Positions 8,988 through 17,075 of a DNA stretch of 64,000 nt are shown one piece after another. Where the stretch lies: assembly GCA_007833815.1 (NCBI GenBank), contig CP033464.1:4210001-4274000 (forward strand). The letters are read 5' to 3'. The translations under genes were made by a program, and so were the position numbers. Every line of letters begins with the position of its first letter. Position 1 is the first letter of the stretch. A model generated the notes under the pieces. It saw nothing but the letters and a program-made list of their open reading frames with translations, ran no database searches and was not told where the DNA came from. Source of the DNA: Brevibacillus laterosporus (GTDB lineage Bacteria > Bacillota > Bacilli > Brevibacillales > Brevibacillaceae).

Positions 8988-11414
8988 TTACTCCCCTTCT
9001 ATTGCAGCCAAGGTAGCAATTTTTTGGCGCAAAGCGTTGAGGGAGGGTTTCTCTCTAGTCGGATGCACTCGGTTGGTTAATAACAGCACGATGGACTGTT
9101 GCTGTTGATTTATTACCAAAGAAGTGCCCGTAAATCCAGTATGTCCCACGCTTGTTGAGACAAAACCATGCCCCATGTACCAGCTTTGATCCCGTTCGAA
9201 TCCAAGCCCCATTTGTTTTGAGCTAGCATCGGATAATTGATTAGAGAGCATCTCGCGTACGCTAACTTCCCGAAGGATTCGCTTACCCTTTCCCTTTCCA
9301 TTGTGAAGAATCATATCGGCAAATCGTAATAAATCGTCTGCATTGCTAAATAATCCAGCATGCCCTGCCACACCTTCTAAGGCCCAAGCCTTCTCATCAT
9401 GTACACTACCCCAGATGATATCTCGACTTGTCCATGGTTGTTGTTCTGTCGCCGCAATTTTCTTCTTATCCACTTGAGGACAAAATCCCGTATGCTTCAT
9501 ACCCAATGGTTTAAATAGATTATCTTGCATATATTGATCAAGACGTTTACCTGTTACTTTTTCAATCAAGTACCCAAGCACAATGTAATTGAGGTCACTG
9601 TATACCACTTTTTCACCTGGTTTATTTTTTAGTCCATGCTTAAGTACCGCTTTCATCCGTTGCTCACGTCCACCCGGTACACGATACAGGCGCATACTAG
9701 GGGCAAACCCTGATGTATGTGTCAGTAGTTGACGAATGGTAATATCCTGTTTTCCTTTACTGGAAAAATCGGGGATGTAGGTAGCCACTGGCATATCTAC
9801 GTCTAAGATTTGTTTCTCCACCAGTTGCATAATCGAAACGGCCGTAAATAATTTCGTTAGAGAAGCAATGTCAAATAAATGTTTTTCCGTCATCTTTACC
9901 GGGTTCTCTACTTCTTTTCCTTCTTTATCTTCGTATAAATAGGCATGTCCGTATGCTCGCTCTATTTTTCTCTTTCCTCGCGTTACAACTGCCACTACAG
10001 CACCTGGCATAATCTTTTCTTGGATTGCCTGTTTGATCGCCTGATCCACTTCATCTCGAATGCTCTCACCGCTTTTCTCTTGCCCGCTTTCAAGATACAG
10101 GAGGTACTTTTGACGTTTTTTTAAAAAGGGTTGTACCCCTGCTCTCCACGTCTGAATCATTTGCTGTATATCTTGTGAACTTGGCGTTAGGGCATGACGG
10201 TCAATAGCCTCTTGCAAGGAGCGAGTACCCGATAAATAATGAATCCAGCCGTCCTCTCTCCAGCTAAACTGCTGGGGATAATGCTTCCTGATTATTTGCA
10301 ATAAGGTTACCCCAGTTAAGGTGCTATCATAAGCTGCTCGATCCGTTACATAGATTTGCACACCATGTATGGTTTGTCCTTTATATTTGCCAAACATAGG
10401 CTCCATATGCGCTTCCCTAATCGCTACCCCTGGGAGATTTTCTTTTTCTAGGTCTGCTCGTAAACGATGTGCATCTATAAAAGGCGCACCGATCCATTCA
10501 AATGGATGTGTCGTTCCTCTTCCTTCTGATAGATTGGTTCCTTCTAGTAACCCGGTCGCCGCATATAACCAAACGGAATCTACTGTGGGTAAATTAGGAG
10601 AAGGAGCTACCCATAATAGTCCGGTTTGATCCCATGTCATCTCTCGTTTCCAGCCTTGCATTCGAATCACACGTAAATCGGCCTTTCCTCCAAGCTTGTT
10701 AGGCATGATTTCTTCATTATAAAAGAGAGCAAGCTCACCCATCGTCATTGCATGGCGCAAAGGAATTGGCATCATTCCTATAAAGGAGTTCCACTTCGGT
10801 TCCAATATAGGGCCCTCTATTCTTGCCCCGCCTAACGGATTGGGACGATCTAGTACCATGACTGGTTTATCTGCCAATTTAGCTGCCTCCAGCACACAAG
10901 CAAGTGTGGAGGCGTAGGTGTAATAACGCACCCCCACGTCTTGTAAATCAATTAATAGAATATCTGTGGAAGCAAACAGCATGGCAATTTGTTCTGGTTT
11001 TTTTTGATAAAGCTCAAAAATGGGGATACCACGTTTTTTTGAAAGTGTCGGTACAGATAAAATTGAAGTTGGAACACCATCCTGCTTACCACCCCATATC
11101 CCATGCTCTGGGCCATAGAGCGCCACTACATTCAAACCGCTTTGTTGTAACGCTTCCACATCACTAACCAAATCTTTTGTTACCCCTGTCTGATTAGTGA
11201 TTAGTCCAATTTTTTTACCGGTCAACAGATCAGGATGTAGCAAGAGAACATCGATTCCAGCAAGAACATGATTCGCCTGCTTCTCCTTTGCTTCATATGC
11301 TAAAACAGTGGAACCCCAACTAAAAAGACTGGTCCCCAACAGCAAACAAGCTAGCAAGCATGTCCTTCTAGCTTGAAGAAGCCTGGTTCTTCTCTGAATG
11401 CTTCTCACGTCCAT
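8988..11414 (-). CDS. Fused exo-muramidase (NamZ) and AmiE-type serine amidase
   Basis: This 808-residue exported protein joins two enzymes. After a signal peptide (about 15-40) comes a DUF1343/NamZ exo-beta-N-acetylmuramidase domain (about 50-380), with GPEHGIWGG, DLQDVGVRYYTY, DRPNPLGG and LSEGRGTT. From about 465 to the end is a beta-lactamase-type serine hydrolase with S518-x-x-K521 (SLTK), a YSDLN motif at about 605 and a late HTG. This resembles AmiE (YbbE), the MurNAc-L-Ala amidase. In B. subtilis these are separate genes beside nagZ. The ATG at 11414, or GTG at 11408 with better spacing from GAGG, is chosen. The frame reaches back to 11504, but that part overlaps the MFS relic on the other strand. 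Confidence 0.9.
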   Translation of the reverse strand: MDVRSIQRRTRLLQARRTCLLACLLLGTSLFSWGSTVLAYEAKEKQANHVLAGIDVLLLHPDLLTGKKIGLITNQTGVTKDLVSDVEALQQSGLNVVALYGPEHGIWGGKQDGVPTSILSVPTLSKKRGIPIFELYQKKPEQIAMLFASTDILLIDLQDVGVRYYTYASTLACVLEAAKLADKPVMVLDRPNPLGGARIEGPILEPKWNSFIGMMPIPLRHAMTMGELALFYNEEIMPNKLGGKADLRVIRMQGWKREMTWDQTGLLWVAPSPNLPTVDSVWLYAATGLLEGTNLSEGRGTTHPFEWIGAPFIDAHRLRADLEKENLPGVAIREAHMEPMFGKYKGQTIHGVQIYVTDRAAYDSTLTGVTLLQIIRKHYPQQFSWREDGWIHYLSGTRSLQEAIDRHALTPSSQDIQQMIQTWRAGVQPFLKKRQKYLLYLESGQEKSGESIRDEVDQAIKQAIQEKIMPGAVVAVVTRGKRKIERAYGHAYLYEDKEGKEVENPVKMTEKHLFDIASLTKLFTAVSIMQLVEKQILDVDMPVATYIPDFSSKGKQDITIRQLLTHTSGFAPSMRLYRVPGGREQRMKAVLKHGLKNKPGEKVVYSDLNYIVLGYLIEKVTGKRLDQYMQDNLFKPLGMKHTGFCPQVDKKKIAATEQQPWTSRDIIWGSVHDEKAWALEGVAGHAGLFSNADDLLRFADMILHNGKGKGKRILREVSVREMLSNQLSDASSKQMGLGFERDQSWYMGHGFVSTSVGHTGFTGTSLVINQQQQSIVLLLTNRVHPTREKPSLNALRQKIATLAAIEGE

Positions 11415-11478
11415 CACCTCGCCATGTAGTCTTCCCTCATGGCTGGAATAAATGACAAAAATGTTCCTTTTACCCTGA

Positions 11479-12375
11479 AACAACTGGATAAATACAAGCT
11501 TCATGATTGCTTTTGCTATCGGATCAGCCGTATATGGGAAAATATCCGATATGTATGGAGTGAAGAAGCTACTTATTATTGGTCTTTCGATTTATAGTGG
11601 GGGTTCACTCTTCGGTTTACTCACCCAAGCTTCCTTTCCTGCTGTCATTGTTGCTCGTGTCATTCAGGGAGCTGGGGCATCTGCTGTACCCGCTCTTATC
11701 ATGGTGATTGTTGCAAGGTTTATCAAAGCGGAAAATCGAGGCAAAGCCTTTGGCATGGTAGGCTCAATGGTTGCTATGGGCGAAGGAATCGGACCTGCAC
11801 ATAAGGGCAAAGTGGATGTTCTCGGAGCATTGCTGCTTTCGATTGGGGTTGTCTTGTTTACCTTATCTACCACGGAAGATAAATGGTTCTATATGTTGAT
11901 TAGCCTTGTCCTGTTTTTGATATTTTCCCTGTATACCGTCGCAGGCTTTATTTCCATGGTACCGTATATGATGAGGGATGTGCATCAATTGTCAACAGGA
12001 ATGATTGGCGGAGGAATCCTGTTTCCCCGTACATTAAGTGTCATTTTTTTCGGAATTCTTGGTGGAAACCTGGTGGATAAAAGAGGAAATAAGTTTGTAT
12101 TATATCTCGGAGTCTTTTTCATTACGCTTAGTTTTATTGTGATTTCTCTGTTTGTAGATAAAACACCATGGCTAACATCTATTATGTTGATACTGACTTT
12201 TGGTGGTCTCTCATTTGTTAAGACCGTGATTTCCTCTAGTGTTGCAGAAACACTCGTATCAGAAGAGGTCCGTGCTGGAATGGGAATGCTTAATCTGGCC
12301 TGCTTTTTATCAGAAGGGATAGGAGTGGCAATTGTTGGTGGGGCCATTTACACGTTGACTTACAGTCGAAAATAA
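11479..12375 (+). pseudogene. Decayed Tet(L)-like MFS drug efflux pump
   Basis: The frame encodes a 14-TM drug:H+ antiporter relic close to Tet(L)/Tet(K). Recognisable parts are NWINTSF (from 11482, before the first ATG at 11503), AVYGKISD, ARVIQGAGASAVPAL, VARFIKAENRGKAFG, VGSMVAMGEGIGPA, GFISMVPYMM, DVHQLSTG, GGLSFVKTVISS and FLSEGIGVAIVGG. The first membrane helix or two are missing and a stop lies at 11476. The C-terminal helices are also gone. Two internal stretches of roughly 35-40 residues, compared with Tet(L) from memory, are missing in frame: after GIGPA (near 11800) and just before VAGFISM (near 11935). The intact reading between losses suggests recent or deletion-driven decay. Export function is very unlikely. 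Confidence 0.85.
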
Positions 12376-12395
12376 AGCTGTTCCCTGTATGATTT

Positions 12396-12433
12396 ATGAG
12401 CCGATAATCCTTACATAAGGAATATCGGCTCAT
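12396..12433 (+). terminator. Long hairpin after the MFS relic
   Basis: Arms of 18 positions, broken by one A-A mismatch, run from 12396 to 12433 with a two-base loop (outer ATGAGCCGATA, inner TCCTTA). No strong T run follows. It may be the old terminator or a small mobile palindrome. Confidence 0.5.
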
Positions 12434-12462
12434 TTGCAAAGAACAAAAAATTTCCGTTGTAC

Positions 12463-13440
12463 TTATTTCACCATTTGTTTAGTCAAACTCTCTGCGAGCA
12501 CCTCACCATGGAACCTGCCGTTTTCAATGAAAATTTCATTAGCGTGCAAAGCAGAGACAATTACCCCAGCAACAAATACACCCGGAACGTTGGTTTCCAT
12601 AGTCGATGGATCAAACACCGGTGCTCCTGTTTCCTGATGAAACTCCACTCCCAATGCTTGCAACATGTGACGATCAGGTCGGTACCCAATTAAACTAAAC
12701 ACAAAATCGTTAGAAATTTGGGTAATCCCCTCTGGTTTTTCTACCGTCAGCATTCTATCCGTAATCTCTTTTATCTCAGAAGAATAGTATACCTTTATAC
12801 GTCCTTTATCACACAAGCTTTCAAACAATGGACGAGTCCATGCTTTCACTCGAGAAGAAATCTGCTCACTACGACAGATCACCGTCACTTGAGCCCCTGC
12901 CCGTTCTAAATCCATAGCTGCATCTACAGCAGAGTTATTTCCGCCTACGATGGCTACTTCCATTCCCGCATAGGGATGGGCTTCTGTATAAAAGGAACAT
13001 ACCTTTGGCAAATCCTCTCCGTGAACGCCTAAACGGTTTGGATTGTCAAAATAACCTGTTGCTATCACGACACGCTTTGTTTCATAACGCTTGGCAGACC
13101 CAAAGCGATCTGTGCTAGACACAACAAAATGTTGGTCGACTTTTTCAACCTTTCCCACTTCTTCATAGGTCTGAATACGAATATCATGACGCTTAGCTAC
13201 CATGCGATAGTAATGCAAAGCCTCCAAGCGCGTAGGTTTTTCATTCGGGGTGGTAAAGGGAACCTGCCCAATTTCTAACAGCTCCGGTGTACTATGAAAA
13301 ATCATATAGGTGGGATATCGATAGATAGAATGTACTAAGCTTCCTTTATCCAATACGAGCGGATTGATTCCGCGTTTTTTTAATGCTACAGCCGCTGACA
13401 AACCACAGGGGCCAGCTCCAATAATAATGATTTCCTCCAT
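12463..13440 (-). CDS. ypdA: YpdA-family FAD/NAD(P) bacillithiol-disulfide reductase
   Basis: This 325-residue flavoprotein matches YpdA, which reduces bacillithiol disulfide with NADPH in the cytoplasm. Residues 4-17 (IIIIGAGPCGLSAA) form the FAD-binding fold, and VAIVGGNNSAVDAA is the NAD(P)-binding fold. A late GVFVAG closes the FAD site. The length equals that of the B. subtilis protein. The ATG at 13440 follows GGAAGGAG. The frame runs back to 13599, but that stretch lies in the terminator of the next gene and would be non-coding. Its presence fits a Bacillales organism that makes bacillithiol. Confidence 0.92.
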   Translation of the reverse strand: MEEIIIIGAGPCGLSAAVALKKRGINPLVLDKGSLVHSIYRYPTYMIFHSTPELLEIGQVPFTTPNEKPTRLEALHYYRMVAKRHDIRIQTYEEVGKVEKVDQHFVVSSTDRFGSAKRYETKRVVIATGYFDNPNRLGVHGEDLPKVCSFYTEAHPYAGMEVAIVGGNNSAVDAAMDLERAGAQVTVICRSEQISSRVKAWTRPLFESLCDKGRIKVYYSSEIKEITDRMLTVEKPEGITQISNDFVFSLIGYRPDRHMLQALGVEFHQETGAPVFDPSTMETNVPGVFVAGVIVSALHANEIFIENGRFHGEVLAESLTKQMVK

Positions 13441-13549
13441 AGATGAGCTCTCCTTCCAGTTATAACCTGCATCTCTTATTACATCACTTTTATTATAAGT
13501 CATGCGAACGACGGAATGTGTTTCACAAGTGTATTTCTGCATAGGAAAA

Positions 13550-13590
13550 ATCCTGAAGCAACTCGTAAAACATAGGAGTTGCTTCAGGAT
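13550..13590 (-). terminator. Strong terminator of the exported-protein gene
   Basis: ATCCTGAAGCAACTC (13550-13564) pairs perfectly over 15 bases with 13576-13590. On the minus strand it is followed by a T run. Confidence 0.88.
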
Positions 13591-13638
13591 TCGCTTCATC
13601 TTTTTTACATTTTCAGATGCTTTGGAACTTCTGTTTCC

Positions 13639-14412
13639 TTATTTTTGTGGTGCGAATTGCATATCTTTATAAACTTTCACATCAGAAGGCAACTTAAGTT
13701 CAAAGAATCCTTTCGCAAACTCAGGGTAAAAATCTAGTTTAGTTACTTCTGTGACTCCTTGCAAGCCAAATACCGTTGTGATTGACTTCATGGCAACTCC
13801 TGTTTCTTTATCCATCCACATTTCTACTTGAAGATCATCTTTTAAGGTAGGAATTGCCATGATACGATACGTTGCACGATTGTTAATCGTTTCTTCCCCT
13901 AAGAATTGTAGCTCGTGGTTGTTCTTTAATTCACGAAGATAATAAACATCGTTGTTTACCACTTTTTGATCAGGTGCCGCCGTGATTTCGCTTGCTGATT
14001 TAGCACCCTCTCGATAGTTTATAGAGGACTTACCATTAAATACGTTATAGGTTACAACGCCCGTATGATCTTTTTCCTCAATCCGATATCCTCTGTCTAA
14101 AGGATTGTACCATTCCTTCGCTGTAGAGGTTACTATCTTTCCTTCTTGATCACGTTTGACTGTCGTTTCTTTATAAAGAGGAACCATCTCCATTTTTTTC
14201 AATAACTCTTCATATACTTGATCCATCGTCATTTTGCTATTTTTCACCTCTGGCATAGAACCAGTAGCTACTCTCGTCTGCCCGATTACCTCTCCATTTG
14301 CATTGTGTACATTTGTTTTTATATATTTATCATATACACTTTCTTGTGCGTATGCCCCTGTTGCTACAAGTGTTGCTCCTGCTAAAACCACTGCGATCAT
14401 TTTCTTTTTCAT
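13639..14412 (-). CDS. Exported protein with LolA/RseB-like features
   Basis: This 257-residue protein has a clear signal peptide (about 1-22, ending AYA-Q). The mature part is beta-rich. Phrases such as TYRIMAIPTLKDDLQVEMWMD, KETGVAMKSITT and a Pro-aromatic C-terminal stretch recall the LolA/LppX/RseB fold, in which a half barrel carries lipid or senses wall stress. I cannot assign a precise family. It is a single-gene unit with a strong terminator behind it. A Fur-box-like inverted repeat lies just ahead of the gene. Confidence 0.75.
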   Translation of the reverse strand: MKKKMIAVVLAGATLVATGAYAQESVYDKYIKTNVHNANGEVIGQTRVATGSMPEVKNSKMTMDQVYEELLKKMEMVPLYKETTVKRDQEGKIVTSTAKEWYNPLDRGYRIEEKDHTGVVTYNVFNGKSSINYREGAKSASEITAAPDQKVVNNDVYYLRELKNNHELQFLGEETINNRATYRIMAIPTLKDDLQVEMWMDKETGVAMKSITTVFGLQGVTEVTKLDFYPEFAKGFFELKLPSDVKVYKDMQFAPQK

Positions 14413-14440
14413 ATGAGAAAACCTCCTACGTTATACAAAT

Positions 14441-14459
14441 AACGATAATTGTTATTTTT
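14441..14459 (-). promoter_or_regulatory. Fur-box-like inverted repeat
   Basis: CGATAATTGTTATTT (14443-14457) agrees with much of the 15-base Fur consensus TGATAATNATTATCA. Outer AATAAC/GTTATT arms add symmetry. It lies about 30 bases upstream of the exported-protein start. Chance similarity in AT-rich DNA is possible. Confidence 0.3.
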
Positions 14460-14622
14460 GTTAATAGATAAACAAAACAATCCTTACTACTACTCTCTAA
14501 GCCCATCAGCCTACATGTAGCAAGTTCGTTTTTTTATTGTTTCATAACCTTTGACGGGGAGATTTACGAAATGTTACATGACAAAAAACTTTTTGGTAAT
14601 TGTTCTATTCATACAGAAAAGA

Positions 14623-14653
14623 ACCTACAGAAAACTCCATGCTTTCTGTAGGT
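14623..14653. terminator. Hairpin, possible terminator
   Basis: ACCTACAGAAA (14623-14633) pairs with TTTCTGTAGGT (14643-14653), 11 bases. There is no clear T run on either side. Confidence 0.4.
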
Positions 14654-14800
14654 AATGCTCCTGATCTGCATATTTTCGCAATCCATTTGGTGGTTGCTCA
14701 CTTCCATAAGGGAGTTCCGCAGGTGTTACCAAATGAAGCGCAACATAGGGTATCGACAACAAATCGTAAATTAACACATCAGACTATTTTTCACATAAAG

Positions 14801-14838
14801 AGAGCCTGCTTTCACAAGATGTAATCAAAACAGGCTCT
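14801..14838 (-). terminator. Putative terminator of the VOC gene
   Basis: AGAGCCTG (14801-14808) pairs with CAGGCTCT (14831-14838). T-rich sequence follows on the minus strand. Confidence 0.5.
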
Positions 14839-14926
14839 ACGTTTCCGTATCGAATTTATTTTGTTAAAAACACATCCGTTAGTTCAAATCTAAAATAAAT
14901 GGTCTCTCATCTACATTTCATTTTTC

Positions 14927-15316
14927 CTACTCCGCTGCATTCATTAATACAATTCTCCATCCATCAGGATCTTCTATGGTAGTGCCTTTTTCTTTCCAAT
15001 AAGGATTCTCTGGTTCAACTTCGTAATAGCCCATTGAATGTAGTCTATTAGTAATGTTGTTAATTTCATTTTTATCAGGCATATAAAACACAAGTAGATT
15101 ATCTTTCGTTGGAGCAGGGCAAGGGCTTCCGTTAACATGCTTCGTAAATTCTAAATGATATTCTACATCAGGTAACCCAAACATGATTCCATCGTATCCT
15201 TCATGATTTTCAAAACTACCTACACGTTTTAAGCTTAAACCTGTTTCATAAAACGCTATAACCTCTTCAAATTTATCTGTCGGCCTTGCTATTCTAAACT
15301 GAACCCAATTTTTCAT
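14927..15316 (-). CDS. VOC/glyoxalase-family protein (YycE-like)
   Basis: This 129-residue protein has the two beta-alpha-beta-beta-beta halves of the vicinal oxygen chelate fold. Signs are the opening FRIARPTDKFEEVIAFYE, the YHLEF strand and the closing TIEDPDGWRIVLMN. Such proteins act as metal-dependent lyases or dioxygenases, or bind antibiotics such as bleomycin. The sequence does not fix which. GGAGGG precedes the start. It stands alone in a region of gene decay but appears intact. Confidence 0.85.
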   Translation of the reverse strand: MKNWVQFRIARPTDKFEEVIAFYETGLSLKRVGSFENHEGYDGIMFGLPDVEYHLEFTKHVNGSPCPAPTKDNLLVFYMPDKNEINNITNRLHSMGYYEVEPENPYWKEKGTTIEDPDGWRIVLMNAAE

Positions 15317-15510
15317 GTAATTCCCTCCTCTAGAAATGTAAACTTATGATCCGACGAATTCTTACTCAATCCCCCTTAGTTTTTATACAAAAAAAGTCAG
15401 CTTGCAAGCTTACAGACATTGTAAATAAAAATATCGGTAAAGTCAAAATGTTTTTATACTTTATAAATATTTTTATTTATAAAATAATCCGAACAATGCG
15501 TATTCTGTCG

Positions 15511-15615
15511 TTAGACTCCACGTAAAATTCTACCAGTTAATCCATGTGAGACCGCAATCACTTTTGGTCGCTCTGCTACGCTCTCAAGCCAACTAGAGAC
15601 ACGTGTTACAACCTC
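15511..15615 (-). pseudogene. Histidine phosphatase C-terminal relic
   Basis: A 34-codon frame ends at TAA (15511-15513) and reads VSSWLESVAERPKVIAVSHG followed by LTGRILRGV. That is the last active-site region of phosphoglycerate-mutase-like histidine phosphatases, with the second catalytic His in VSHG. The frame is closed by a stop just upstream, and no start or N-terminal RHG motif is nearby. It is a remnant of a lost gene. Confidence 0.7.
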
Positions 15616-15651
15616 TTATGAATCCCTGATCTAATCTTCCTCATAAGAAAA

Positions 15652-15675
15652 AACACCCACCAAGTGGCGAGTGTT
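15652..15675 (-). terminator. Terminator after the epimerase relic
   Basis: AACAC/GTGTT and inner CCAC/GTGG arms form an imperfect stem. Six T follow on the minus strand. It would have ended the ancestral sugar operon. Confidence 0.6.
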
Positions 15676-15683
15676 CCCCCATA

Positions 15684-16073
15684 TTAATCTCGCAGTCTTG
15701 ACAATAATCTGGTAAAACCATATAAACGATCCGACTCCTCCGTAAACGGTGGTTGCCCTTTCCCATACACTTCAGAAGTAGAAGCAAATACCACTTTGAC
15801 TCCGTATTTTTCTGCTGAATTCAGAACATTACGAGTCCCTTGAAGGTTGGTATCGATGAGTTCTACTGGACGTGTCATTGTTGTTCTCACACCTAAAATG
15901 GCAGCAAGATGAAATACACCATCTGCATTAGAAATTAATTGATCTACCACTTCAGCATTCGTAACGCTGTCTTCCACGATTTTACAACATGCAAACAGGG
16001 ATGAATGATGGGAAAAGGAACCCGTATATAAATTGTCTAATAACGTAACCTGATGTCCACGTCTTATTAATTC
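15684..16073 (-). pseudogene. NAD-dependent epimerase/dehydratase, 3' part
   Basis: This is the body of a short-chain NDP-sugar epimerase cut off from its first 24-25 codons by the ISL3-like element. It reads ELIRRGHQVTLLDNLYTG, then VFHLAAILGVRTT, NLQGTRNVLNSAEKYG and FASTSEVYGKGQPPFTEES. After DRLYG the family sequence is lost and the frame ends in FTRLLSRLRD, so the catalytic YxxxK region is also missing. The N-terminal piece, with the NAD fold, is at 18753-18829. Joining the two at one copy of the 8-base repeat restores HLSEELIRRGHQ without a gap. The gene is dead twice over. Confidence 0.88.
16066..16073. repeat. Target-site duplication, left copy
   Basis: ATTAATTC lies directly beside the left end of the element and recurs at 18753-18760. 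Eight bases is the duplication length known for ISL3-family insertions. Confidence 0.8.
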
Positions 16074-16257
16074 GGGTATTCGGATTATCATGTAGAATAC
16101 CCTAAATAAAAAGATAACAACTACCATACCTTAAATCGGATAATGGTGTGAAATTTCTTCTGACAGTCTTCCCACTTGAAGCCTTCATTTAAACCTGTCC
16201 AAAATGAAACATTATCTATTAGAAAATTGCAGTGAAAATTTAATATCCTTTTCCCCA

Positions 16258-16288
16258 TTGACTCTTACGTTGCGTAATACTTTATAGT
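16258..16288 (+). promoter_or_regulatory. MerR-type promoter with 19-base spacer
   Basis: TTGACT (16258-16263) and TATAGT (16283-16288) are 19 bases apart. The spacer contains the dyad TTACG-TTG-CGTAA (16265-16277). The long spacer with a central dyad is the hallmark of promoters that MerR-family activators untwist. It lies 26 bases before the MerR gene start, so autoregulation is likely. Confidence 0.75.
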
Positions 16289-16314
16289 AGCAATTGAAGG
16301 AGGTGCAAAAAGAG

Positions 16315-17061
16315 ATGGATATGAAAGTGAAAGAAGTAGCTGAATTGGTTGGTGTTAGTATCCGTACACTACATCATTATGATCAGATTGGATTATTGAC
16401 TCCAAAAGAAACCACCGATTCTGGTTATCGGCTTTATTCGGAAGAAAATCTTGAAAAGTTACAACAAATTTTATTTTTCAAGGAGCTTGGTTTCTCCCTA
16501 AAAGAAATTAAAAAGATTATCAATAGTCCTTCGTTTAATCAACAGGAAGCGTTAATCTTACAACGGAAAATGTTGATCGAGAAACGGCATAGAGTAGATA
16601 AAATGATTGAAACCATTGATAAAACGATCAAATTTATGATGGGAGAAATTCAAATGACGAACGAAGAGCGGTTTGAGGGGATTAACTTTAGGCACAACCA
16701 ATATGAACAAGAAGCTCGTCAGCGTTGGGGAAATCAACCTGTCGATGAGACATATGCAAAATTAGAGGGCATGACTAAAGATGAACAAAAAGGTTTATCT
16801 GAAAAGTGGGATATGATTTTCAATAAACTTGCACTCCTTCGTGGTCAATCTCCCAAATCTCAAGAAGTACAAGCGACAATCAAAGAATGGTATGACTTTT
16901 TAAACAAAAACTTTGGTAAATATTCTCTTGATGCCTTTTATGGATTAGGTCAACTATATATTGACGATGAACGCTTTACAAAAAACATTGATCAGTATAG
17001 TGAAGGATTGGCGAAATTCATGAGTGATGCGATGGAAGTCTTTACAGTAAATCAAAAATAA
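16315..17061 (+). CDS. MerR-family activator with TipAS drug-binding domain
   Basis: This 248-residue regulator has an N-terminal MerR winged helix (about 3-72: KVKEVAELVGVSIRTLHHYD, LKEIKKI). A helical linker follows, then a TipAS domain (about 110-245), as in Mta and TipA, which bind amphipathic drugs or thiopeptides. The ATG at 16315 has AAGGAGGTG at the right distance; a TTG at 16294 is in frame but lies before that site. It is cargo of the ISL3-like element. The next gene starts 14 bases after its stop, so both form one transcript under the 19-base-spacer promoter. Confidence 0.9.
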   Translation: MDMKVKEVAELVGVSIRTLHHYDQIGLLTPKETTDSGYRLYSEENLEKLQQILFFKELGFSLKEIKKIINSPSFNQQEALILQRKMLIEKRHRVDKMIETIDKTIKFMMGEIQMTNEERFEGINFRHNQYEQEARQRWGNQPVDETYAKLEGMTKDEQKGLSEKWDMIFNKLALLRGQSPKSQEVQATIKEWYDFLNKNFGKYSLDAFYGLGQLYIDDERFTKNIDQYSEGLAKFMSDAMEVFTVNQK

Positions 17062-17075
17062 CAAAGGTGGTAGCG

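Larger units (their letters stand above)
14460..14926. other. Gene-free stretch with two hairpins
   Basis: No gene is supported here. Two inverted repeats are present. An open minus frame of about 53 codons (14625-14783) lies between them, but it has no start signal and no family I recognise. It may be a relic, as the next 4 kb is full of gene remains. Confidence 0.5.

Noticed and set aside
13441-13599. N-terminal extension of the YpdA frame
   Set aside because: It translates through the perfect terminator of the neighbouring gene and lacks a ribosome site, while ATG 13440 has one and gives the normal YpdA length.
14625-14783. Open minus frame between two hairpins
   Set aside because: No start, no ribosome site and no recognisable family. 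At best an unrecognised relic.
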